DNA from: Clostridium sp. BNL1100
GTDB lineage: Bacteria > Bacillota > Clostridia > Acetivibrionales > DSM-1351
Direction: 5' to 3'
Length of the DNA: 64,000 nucleotides
Assembly: GCF_000244875.1 (NCBI RefSeq)
Contig: NC_016791.1
Location: 3,663,001-3,727,000, forward strand
The translations under genes were made by a program, and so were the position numbers. Below the pieces are notes generated by a model. That model searched no databases. It was not told where the DNA came from and saw nothing but the letters and a program-made list of their open reading frames with translations. Every line of letters begins with the position of its first letter. Position 1 is the stretch's first letter. This document shows, one piece after another, positions 9,309 through 17,094 of the stretch.

Positions 9309-10934
9309 TTAAAATTTTAATTTTGAAATATCAATTTTATTTCGGTTCAGCTTACGCCAGAAATCAAACTGAATTCTTTTAACTTCTTCAATTTTTTCAG
9401 GTAAGTAATCTATAATATATCTTTTTACCAAACTATTGAAAATATCATCGGACCAAGTAGATTTAGCTAATTTCAAACATTCATTCAAAAATTCTGTATT
9501 GTTTTTCATCATTTCCATTGATAATTTATCGATATTATCTGCAAACTGTATAATTTCATCCTGCATCAGCCCTTTTGCATATAGTCTGCGCCAAATTCTA
9601 GCCAATAAAATTCTTAACCGTGTATTCACCAAATCAAATTCTTCAATAGACGCTACTTTTAAAGGCAATTCGCATAAACTGTCAGATAAAACCTTTATCC
9701 TTTCATCTACAAAACGATAATTAAATATATTTCCCTCATTAAATGAAGCTTTTTCAAGCAATCCATCCTGAGCGAGCTTCTCCTCGATGCTTACGCCGGG
9801 GTAGACTTCCAATCGTGTTAAAATACATTTAATATTATAGCCAAGCCCTGTATTGTGAAAGAATTGTATATTCTCATAACAATCTTCAAAAGAAGTATAG
9901 GGTTGAAACATTATAAAACCATACTCCAAGGAGATATGTGCATTTTTGAGTAAATTTACAATACGCACATTATCTTGCGGGGTAGCAATTTTACTGTATA
10001 CTTTCAGGGTTTTTGCACTTCCTGATTCTATTCCAACAACAACTGACTCAAGCCCAGATTCAAATAGCAATTCAAGTAAGGGCTGATCTTTTTCTGTCCA
10101 GTTTTCTGCTCTCATGTGTACTTCATAACTGATATCCAGATTTCGCTTAATAATTTCACGGGCAATTGCTTCGATTCGCTTTTTACCTTTTGAGCCGGGG
10201 TCTTCATATGTAACATCAGTAATAAAAAATGTGCTCATTCCATACTCTTTTACCAACTGCTCAATTTCATCTACCACGTTTTCCGGACTTCGCCCCCTCC
10301 AGACAGCAGTTCCTGCATTCCTCTTACTGGAATAACTGCAAAAAGAACAATGACCGAGGCATCCTCTGCTTGTTGAAAGTAATGCAATCGGTGGCTTTAC
10401 CTCAGCCTCTTTGTAGATATCCCGTGCCGGGAAAGCTAGTGAATCAAGATCACTTATACTTTCACGAGGTTGATTAAACCTTATTTTCTTATCCTCAAGC
10501 CGATATACTATCCCTGATACTTCTTTGAGCCGAATGGAATCATCATAGGAATCAAGAAGTTCACATAGAGTAATCTCACCTTCTCCCTGAGCAATATAAT
10601 CAACACATTCATTATCCGCCAAAATGCTTTCTGCTTCCTGAGCAGCTGCATGTCCTCCAAAAACTATATTTATTGATTTATCTATATTTTTTATCATCTT
10701 GCAAATTTCTATAATATTTGCCATGCTTTCAATAAATGTTGTAAAACCAATAAAATCAGGCTTAAATAATTTGATTTCTTCCAGCAGGGTTTGCGTATTC
10801 TGATTAACTTGGTATACGAATAATTTTACCTGATGGTTTTTTTGTCGTAACGCAGAAGCAATATAGCCTAAACCAATATGTTCAATAGTATCTGCACTGC
10901 GGCTCATAGGGTATATCAATAGTACTTTTTTCAT
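9309..10934 (-). CDS. B12-binding-domain radical SAM protein (paralogue 3)
   Basis: 541 aa. It starts MKKVLLIYPMSR, the first strand of a cobalamin-binding-like domain; VFGGHAAAQEAES replaces the HHSAP segment of the other two paralogues. The radical SAM motif is C192-x3-C196-x2-C199 (TSRGCLGHCSFC), followed by VWRGRSPENVVDEI and GLESVVVGIESGSAKTL. The helical C-terminus aligns with paralogues 1 and 2 but is more diverged. Its ATG overlaps the stop of the upstream gene by 4 bp, so translation is probably coupled. It is likely a C-methylating or rearranging enzyme of the pathway; the substrate is unknown. Confidence 0.85.
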   Translation of the reverse strand: MKKVLLIYPMSRSADTIEHIGLGYIASALRQKNHQVKLFVYQVNQNTQTLLEEIKLFKPDFIGFTTFIESMANIIEICKMIKNIDKSINIVFGGHAAAQEAESILADNECVDYIAQGEGEITLCELLDSYDDSIRLKEVSGIVYRLEDKKIRFNQPRESISDLDSLAFPARDIYKEAEVKPPIALLSTSRGCLGHCSFCSYSSKRNAGTAVWRGRSPENVVDEIEQLVKEYGMSTFFITDVTYEDPGSKGKKRIEAIAREIIKRNLDISYEVHMRAENWTEKDQPLLELLFESGLESVVVGIESGSAKTLKVYSKIATPQDNVRIVNLLKNAHISLEYGFIMFQPYTSFEDCYENIQFFHNTGLGYNIKCILTRLEVYPGVSIEEKLAQDGLLEKASFNEGNIFNYRFVDERIKVLSDSLCELPLKVASIEEFDLVNTRLRILLARIWRRLYAKGLMQDEIIQFADNIDKLSMEMMKNNTEFLNECLKLAKSTWSDDIFNSLVKRYIIDYLPEKIEEVKRIQFDFWRKLNRNKIDISKLKF

Positions 10935-11749
10935 TCTACTCCTTCACCTCTACTTATCTCAGGATATAAAGTAACTTGCCTGTCTATTTTTACTAAATGG
11001 TCTGATTTTACTTCTCTCAATAACACATTACCGTCCAATATTCCTGTCAAATTGCTGCAAGCATTTGAATTCGTCAAATTTGAATCCCTTTGATTATTTA
11101 TATATTCCAAAGGGATATATCTCTCACAGTCACATCTGCAGTCCGGAGGCAATTTCTGGTTAAGCCTTGCATGGGGACAGTAACGGAATACTGCCAGAAT
11201 AGCTTGATTAAAAAAACCATGGACAGCTATTTTTTCGTTCAAATTCCATTGTTGCAATGTTTTTGCTGTATTATCGAATATATTCATTTCAATACCGACA
11301 ACATTAAATTGTTTAAGAAGACCGATTTTATCTTCGGAAAAGATACATGACTGCAAAATATTCTGACGCCACTCTTTGGGATAACGTTCAGAAACAAGGT
11401 GTGCCAGCGGATGTTCTTCAAATGCCTTAATTAGAAGCCTTCCCGCAATTAATCTAATTCCTTTAATCTCATAAAGTCTAAGCATAGTTCCAAAATCATT
11501 GACAGTAACCTCTAAGGTACCAAGCTTTGAAGCAGCTGCTCTTATATAATTTTCAACGTAGTTCATTGATTGATTTAATATTTTTGGCAAGACCAATTTT
11601 ATTTTTGTCCTTTTTCCTGCCTCAACCAAAACGTCTAAATCAGGCAATCTTCCCAGACATCCCTCATGCCCCAATGAAATTGCATATGGTTTTTTTGCTA
11701 TAGCCTCATCTATTAGGCTATTATGTGTAATCCTTATTTCATGTTCCAT
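10931..11749 (-). CDS. Short U32-like protein (UbiV-like half)
   Basis: 272 aa. The order of strands and the motifs VTVNDFGTMLRLYE and IRLIAGRLLIKAFEEHP resemble the NDxG and GR motifs of U32-type proteins. They recur in the larger protein at 818-2155 (NDWG, YGR). Near the C-terminus CRCDCERY supplies three close Cys residues for a possible Fe-S cluster. It overlaps the upstream U32 gene by 11 bp and the downstream radical SAM gene by 4 bp, which points to coupled translation and to a U32 pair like UbiU/UbiV. The function is not known. The pairing suggests an Fe-S-dependent hydroxylation or sulfur/oxygen transfer step rather than proteolysis. Confidence 0.6.
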   Translation of the reverse strand: MEHEIRITHNSLIDEAIAKKPYAISLGHEGCLGRLPDLDVLVEAGKRTKIKLVLPKILNQSMNYVENYIRAAASKLGTLEVTVNDFGTMLRLYEIKGIRLIAGRLLIKAFEEHPLAHLVSERYPKEWRQNILQSCIFSEDKIGLLKQFNVVGIEMNIFDNTAKTLQQWNLNEKIAVHGFFNQAILAVFRYCPHARLNQKLPPDCRCDCERYIPLEYINNQRDSNLTNSNACSNLTGILDGNVLLREVKSDHLVKIDRQVTLYPEISRGEGVE

Positions 11750-12737
11750 TATTATTTAAAATCACCCTGCTCATACAAAATTTGCTTACGCTATTTTCAT
11801 TATCATACAAGCATCCCTTTTTACGATTTAACCGACACCAAAGACTCCAATTTGGATACTTTTTAATTATATTATCCCTAAGTTCCTGTACAGTGTTTAT
11901 ATGTCCGCCTTTTAATAAGTTTATGGCTTCCCGGTAAACCATTGTCCAATTCAAAATTAAACTAAAATCGATATGCCTTCCCGGAATTTTTATATAGTTA
12001 ATATTAGAGTTTATCAAAGTCGGCATATTACAAACAGAACAGCTTAGTGTCATATCAATAAAAGATCCTTCCACTGTTTTATCTTCATCAATAGTTAATC
12101 TATAGTTTGATTTGCAGGGAAGCCCTATTGGAATCATCTTGTGGTCATTTTCAATAAAATGATCAATATAGCATGATCCCTCGTAAGCAGCACAATTTAA
12201 ATGACTAATCAATCCCAGACTTAAAGGAGAATTTTCACTTAATTCGTAAATCTCCTTTATTGCCAATTGGGGGGAGAGTTCAACTGTTTTTACATTGAGA
12301 CTTTTAAAAAACTTTAGTTGTTCAGTATTTACAATGTCAAATAAAAAACTGGCATGGATATCTATGTTTGGATCAATCTTGTTAACTCTCATTATTGCGC
12401 TGATATCATCCAATAAAATACTATCAACGCCGGCATCCAATCCAAATTTTACATAATCCGAAAAATATTCTGCTAAATTATGCTCAGTAGATACAGAGTC
12501 ACTTAGACAATCAGTGTAGACATTGTATTGAGCTAAAACCTTGTTCCTATGACAGAACTTAACAAGTTCTTTAAATTCCTTTACTGAAAGTTTATTTTCT
12601 CCTACTGTCCAGCCATTACTGCCATAGGGATAATTTGAGTATATTGTTGTTACCCCTCCAATATAAATACCGTCTGCTCCAGCCTTTATAACCTCTTCTG
12701 CTTCTTCTATTGAATTTGCAGGCGAATAGAGTATCAT
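11739..12737 (-). CDS. Peptidase U32-family protein
   Basis: 332 aa. MILYSPANSIEEAEEVIKAG and then ADGIYIGG are a textbook U32 start. DSILLDDISAIM, IDIHASFLFDIVN and LGLISHLNCAAYEGSC follow as barrel strands. Cys residues in CSVCNM, and later CRLNRKKGC and the terminal FCM, could bind an Fe-S cluster. AGAGG precedes the ATG at a good distance, and the gene overlaps the next one by 11 bp. U32 proteins near radical SAM and DUF362 genes are typically Fe-S hydroxylase-like. Whether it is a peptidase is doubtful. It probably forms a heterodimer with the downstream 272-aa protein (inference). Confidence 0.8.
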   Translation of the reverse strand: MILYSPANSIEEAEEVIKAGADGIYIGGVTTIYSNYPYGSNGWTVGENKLSVKEFKELVKFCHRNKVLAQYNVYTDCLSDSVSTEHNLAEYFSDYVKFGLDAGVDSILLDDISAIMRVNKIDPNIDIHASFLFDIVNTEQLKFFKSLNVKTVELSPQLAIKEIYELSENSPLSLGLISHLNCAAYEGSCYIDHFIENDHKMIPIGLPCKSNYRLTIDEDKTVEGSFIDMTLSCSVCNMPTLINSNINYIKIPGRHIDFSLILNWTMVYREAINLLKGGHINTVQELRDNIIKKYPNWSLWCRLNRKKGCLYDNENSVSKFCMSRVILNNNGT

Positions 12738-12754
12738 AGCTAATACCTCTTTGT

Positions 12755-14659
12755 TTAATACTTACTTTTAAGAATAATCTGAGCTGTACGCTTGAATTGG
12801 TTTTCACTAATCTCTTTTAATTGATAATTGGAATAAACAAGGTTTCCATTTGAAATTAACGTCCTTATCTTTTCCAGTGAAGCCGTAATGCTTGAATTAT
12901 CATACTCATTAAGCAATAAGTCAATAATCTGCTTTTCGTCCAATAAATTGTACTTTTGTATCACCTTGTTATCTAACTCTGTAATAATGAAGAACTCAGT
13001 CTTTGTAATATCAAAAAGTACCCAATCATTATCCTTTTTGAAAGTATAATACTGAATTTTCATAAAAGAATTATCGAATTTATTATTACTAATAAAGCTC
13101 TTAAGCCTTTGTATCAATTGATTTAACTCCGTAATAAATCCGGAAAGTATACTTTCGCAATTTAAATTATTATCACTGAGGTTGTCCAGTATATTCTTGT
13201 AGGATAACAAGTGAAGCTTCGCCAAGTCATGCCAAATTGAGTTGTATTCACTAATGGTTTCAGCTGGAACAGGTTTAGCCAATGGTTCGTAAAAAGGATT
13301 AAATATATAATACTCAAGATGTACCAGAGTTATGTAAACAGGCCACCATTGTGTGGACATATAGAATACCAGACGTTTAAACAGCTCAACCTCTTTGTCA
13401 ATTATCTCATAATCGTAATGAAAGCCTTTTTTTACAGCTATTTCTTTAATGACAGGATGGGATAATATACTTGAGCCTACTGACAAACCTAAAATAGAAA
13501 CTGACGGAAGTAATAGATTCCCAAAAGAACTCCCTGACTCTTTCTCGAGCCTGTTTAAAAAGAAGTCCAGATTAACTCTAATATCTTCAAATTTGGTAAA
13601 GGGATTAAATAAGATAAAAGTCAAATAAGATTTGATTTCCAATTCATCAAGGATATTTACAGCGTTTTTTATTTTATCAACATTAATACCTTTTCCATAA
13701 AATTTCAAATGCTCCGGAACCAGATTCTCAATACCTAATCCCACTCTTGCCAGACCTATTTCTTTTAATTTAATAAATAAATCCCTATCTACATCATCAA
13801 CACGGCAATTTATAAAAAATTTCACATGTAAATTTCTCTTTTTTATCTCATCTATAAACTCATATGCCCTTGTTTTACCGCTCTTTCCCGAAATAATATT
13901 ATCGTCCCAAATGGGAATAATACGATGCTCCCACTTGGTAGCCAGCACTTCAATTTCATCAACAATCTTTTTAATTTCTATCTGACGCCATGCTTTGTCT
14001 TTTATATAGTTATAAAACGCTTTAATTGAACAAAATGTACAATTACTGTAGCATCCTCTTGAGGTAACTACATAAGCACTTCCTCCACGCTCGAACAAAT
14101 ATGGCATGTGTGTTTTAGCCGCAGCAGGTAATTGGTTCAAATTTATTTCCTGCTGTGGTATGACTTTTATCTCATTATTTTCTCTGTAAACCAAACCGGG
14201 AATATCATGAATCGGATTGTTATTTTCCAAGCTCTTAACTAATTCCAGCATACTGATTTCGCCTTCACCAAGTATGCAAAAGTCAATTTCCGGACATTCT
14301 TGCATTATCTCCTCATAATTTAATGTAGGGAAAAAGCCCCCTACAACAATTTTAGGTGTATAATCGTTTTTTGCCAGTTCATGAATCAATTTACAGGTTA
14401 TCTCTATATTATTTTCCAACACGGAAATTCCTAATAGCGATGTCTTCTGTTTGTAAAGTAATATCTTAACTACTTGTTCACAGGAAAGGTTTAACAGGTC
14501 AGCATTAAAATAATCTACATCATAACCATTATCGTTTAGTGTTGCAATAATTGAATTCAATCCGTAATTATCAAGAATATCATCCCGTAAATCTCTTATG
14601 TCTCCTTTTTTATCTTTAGGAGGCGTTAAAAATGTAATAGAAAATTCGTTTGTTTTCAT
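12755..14659 (-). CDS. B12-binding-domain radical SAM protein with extended C-terminus
   Basis: 634 aa, longer than the other paralogues. The N-terminal cobalamin-binding-like domain has IVVGGFFPTLNYEEI and CILGEGEISMLEL. The radical SAM motif is C203-x3-C207-x2-C210 (TSRGCYSNCTFC), followed by DKAWRQIEIKKIVDEIEVL and IGLARVGLGIENL. After about residue 400 comes a helical region and then a roughly 100-residue C-terminal part (KKDNDWVLFDITKTEFFIITEL, LLNEYDNSSITASL) that resembles a small PqqD-like winged-helix domain. If so, this enzyme could recognise a peptide, but that resemblance is weak. It is spaced 17 bp from the U32 gene. Confidence 0.82.
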   Translation of the reverse strand: MKTNEFSITFLTPPKDKKGDIRDLRDDILDNYGLNSIIATLNDNGYDVDYFNADLLNLSCEQVVKILLYKQKTSLLGISVLENNIEITCKLIHELAKNDYTPKIVVGGFFPTLNYEEIMQECPEIDFCILGEGEISMLELVKSLENNNPIHDIPGLVYRENNEIKVIPQQEINLNQLPAAAKTHMPYLFERGGSAYVVTSRGCYSNCTFCSIKAFYNYIKDKAWRQIEIKKIVDEIEVLATKWEHRIIPIWDDNIISGKSGKTRAYEFIDEIKKRNLHVKFFINCRVDDVDRDLFIKLKEIGLARVGLGIENLVPEHLKFYGKGINVDKIKNAVNILDELEIKSYLTFILFNPFTKFEDIRVNLDFFLNRLEKESGSSFGNLLLPSVSILGLSVGSSILSHPVIKEIAVKKGFHYDYEIIDKEVELFKRLVFYMSTQWWPVYITLVHLEYYIFNPFYEPLAKPVPAETISEYNSIWHDLAKLHLLSYKNILDNLSDNNLNCESILSGFITELNQLIQRLKSFISNNKFDNSFMKIQYYTFKKDNDWVLFDITKTEFFIITELDNKVIQKYNLLDEKQIIDLLLNEYDNSSITASLEKIRTLISNGNLVYSNYQLKEISENQFKRTAQIILKSKY

Positions 14660-14690
14660 TGAATTACTCTCTTTTCGATAATAATATAGT

Positions 14691-16103
14691 TTAATTCGCT
14701 TTTAATTTTCTGACATATGTCAAAGGAAGCGGTTTTGACTTAATTTTATATCTGATTACTTTTTTTAAAAGACTAAAGGGCATATGCAAACAAATCCATC
14801 TCCATAAAACAATTTGAGATTTTTTAGGATTTGAAATTATTTTAAAAAGTGAGGATAACCAGTAGAGCCTTATAGTATCCTCCCATCCATAGTCCTTAAT
14901 ATGAAAAAGGTCACTTACAATTTCGCTTAGCTCTGTTTTAGGGAATAAAATGATAGTTTCCAGTGCGTCCGTTTCAGAAGTAATTTGTAAAATAGAATCT
15001 CCCTCATTTGTTTTGCCGATATTTTTAGTTTCGGTAATTAAATCAAATGTGGTAAAATCCAACAAGTTAAATGTAACAAACTTTATCTTTGTTTTTGTAT
15101 AATTGATTATCCTCATAGTTTTTATCATTTCTTCATTTTTCTTTAACCTTTTACGGTTAACAGGATTTAGGCTTTCCAGCCCGTACTCGATATATATGCA
15201 GCCGGATTCTTGCATCAAATCCACAAGTTCCTTTGTCATTATATCCGGACGGCACTGGCATCCGTATGAAATATTCAAATCCTTTAATTGTCTTAAAAAA
15301 CTACGGAAATTATCATTATCAACATTAAAAATATCGTCAATAAAGAATATGTAATCTACTCCATACTCATCCTTGACCATCTTTACTTCATTAATAATTT
15401 TATCTGCAGGCTTTACCCTATATGCCTGACGAAAGCCTTTTCTGAAGCAGAAAGCACAATTAAACATACAACCCCTGGAATATTCGAGAAGAACTCCTCT
15501 TTGAAAATTGAACTCGGGGTCGTTAACCCATGAATGACAATGGTATTTTTCCATTTCAAGCAAATGAAATGCCGGCTGTGGTAATTCCGAAAGATCACTT
15601 ACAACAGCAGAGGTATTATTTCTTATATCACGGCCATATAAGCCTGTGATATGTATGTTTTGAAAACTGCTGTCAACGAATTCTTTTAAAGCAAGTTCAG
15701 GCTCACCGCATATAATAAAATCAGCTCCGCTTTTCTTCAACGTCCAATCCGGTTCTATTGTTCCGTGTGGTCCTATCAGGAGTGTTTTAACTTTTATATG
15801 TTTTTTGATTGTTTTGATAGTTTGGCTGACAACCTCAATATCAGGAAAACAGCATCTCCAGAATAAGTATGTATTTGCCGTACAAGTAACCACTATATCA
15901 GGCTCTATATCAGATATCTTTAATGCAATTTCTTCCAACGATAAATCATCACGAAAAGCATCAACAAGATAGACTGAATGATTTTGCTCTAACAATGCTC
16001 CAATATAGCATAACTCTATAGGCTGATAAGGTCTCGTACTACCTAAATCAGGATAAATACTGTCATGATAGCGCCAATTACATTGTAATAATATAACTTT
16101 CAT
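14691..16103 (-). CDS. B12-binding-domain radical SAM protein (divergent)
   Basis: 470 aa from the ATG at 16103 (AGG 5 nt upstream); a GTG two codons earlier is possible. It begins MKVILLQCNWRY. The B12-like domain contains LLIGPHGTIEPDW and FIICGEPELAL, the acidic turn being shortened. The radical SAM motif is C212-x3-C216-x2-C219 (YSRGCMFNCAFC), followed by KPADKIINEVKMV, DYIFFIDDIFNVD and CIYIEYGLESLNP. It resembles Mg-protoporphyrin cyclase- or hopanoid-type members more than the three WRGRSPENV paralogues. It follows the ABC ATPase gene by 12 bp. The substrate is unknown. Confidence 0.82.
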   Translation of the reverse strand: MKVILLQCNWRYHDSIYPDLGSTRPYQPIELCYIGALLEQNHSVYLVDAFRDDLSLEEIALKISDIEPDIVVTCTANTYLFWRCCFPDIEVVSQTIKTIKKHIKVKTLLIGPHGTIEPDWTLKKSGADFIICGEPELALKEFVDSSFQNIHITGLYGRDIRNNTSAVVSDLSELPQPAFHLLEMEKYHCHSWVNDPEFNFQRGVLLEYSRGCMFNCAFCFRKGFRQAYRVKPADKIINEVKMVKDEYGVDYIFFIDDIFNVDNDNFRSFLRQLKDLNISYGCQCRPDIMTKELVDLMQESGCIYIEYGLESLNPVNRKRLKKNEEMIKTMRIINYTKTKIKFVTFNLLDFTTFDLITETKNIGKTNEGDSILQITSETDALETIILFPKTELSEIVSDLFHIKDYGWEDTIRLYWLSSLFKIISNPKKSQIVLWRWICLHMPFSLLKKVIRYKIKSKPLPLTYVRKLKAN

Positions 16104-16115
16104 AAACACCTGTCT

Positions 16116-17081
16116 CTATATTATTTTTTCTACAACATCTTCCAAAGAAGTTTCTTCTATACTAATATCATGGATATCACAAGAGGTCAGAAGTACGTTC
16201 ACAACATTAGTTACGCTGCTCTTGGAGACTTTAATGGAAGCTTTCATTTCGTTCAAATCAACAACCTCTCCATATGTACTCAACTCTTCCTTAGTGGGCA
16301 GCTCATTAAATGAAACATTAACGATTTTATCATCACTAAATTTCTTTATTAAATCCTCTTGATTTCCATCGAATATGATATTACCTTTATCAATTACTAT
16401 TATACGATTGCAAAGTTCCTGAACATCCTTCATATAATGGCTTGTAAGGATTATAGTATTACTGTTTTGTTGATTGTACTCTTTAATGAACTTTCGGATT
16501 GTCTTTTGGGATTTCACATCTAGTCCGATAGTCGGTTCATCCAGCAATAAAACGCGAGGGTTATGAAGCAGTGCTGCAATCAGCTCCATTTTCATACGTT
16601 CCCCAAGTGATAGTTTTCTTACCTGTATATTTATTTTTTCCTCAACCTCAAGTTTTTCAACCAGATAATCTAACCTATTCATAAAATCCTTATTGGGGAT
16701 TGAATAAAGCCTTTGGTTCAAATAAAAGGTATCCTGCGCAGGTAAGTCCCACCACAATTGATTTTTTTGACCCATAACAATAGAAATTTGCTTTAAAAAT
16801 TCATTTTTTCGTTTCCATGGTTGATATCCCAATACATTTACCTCACCGCTGGTAGGGTAAAGTATCCCTGACAAGGTTTTCAAAACTGTGGTTTTTCCGG
16901 CACCGTTTGATCCGATGAAACCCACTAATTCTCCTTCCTGAATTGAAAAACTAACCTGTTTGACGGCTTCATTAAATAATTTTTTCCTATGAAACAAATT
17001 TTTGAATGATCCTGACAAACCCTGTTCCTTTTCGTAGTAACTGTATTTTTTAGTTAAGTTGTTCACTCGAATCGTTTCCAT
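16116..17081 (-). CDS. ABC-2 type exporter, ATP-binding subunit
   Basis: 321 aa from the ATG at 17081 with AAGGAG 9 nt upstream (the longer reading from 17111 overlaps the previous gene). Walker A is GSNGAGKTTVLKTLSG, the signature is LSLGERMKMELIAAL, and Walker B is VLLLDEPTIGLD, with a switch His in ILTSHYMKD. The insertion EQGLSGSFKNLFHRKK before the first strand is typical of ATPases that pair with DUF990/ABC-2 permeases. The matching permeases are at 21625-22422 and 22425-23237, separated from it by three genes. The complex probably exports the cluster product or a glycolipid intermediate across the membrane. Confidence 0.93.
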   Translation of the reverse strand: METIRVNNLTKKYSYYEKEQGLSGSFKNLFHRKKLFNEAVKQVSFSIQEGELVGFIGSNGAGKTTVLKTLSGILYPTSGEVNVLGYQPWKRKNEFLKQISIVMGQKNQLWWDLPAQDTFYLNQRLYSIPNKDFMNRLDYLVEKLEVEEKINIQVRKLSLGERMKMELIAALLHNPRVLLLDEPTIGLDVKSQKTIRKFIKEYNQQNSNTIILTSHYMKDVQELCNRIIVIDKGNIIFDGNQEDLIKKFSDDKIVNVSFNELPTKEELSTYGEVVDLNEMKASIKVSKSSVTNVVNVLLTSCDIHDISIEETSLEDVVEKII

Positions 17082-17094
17082 ATGACTTTTCTCC

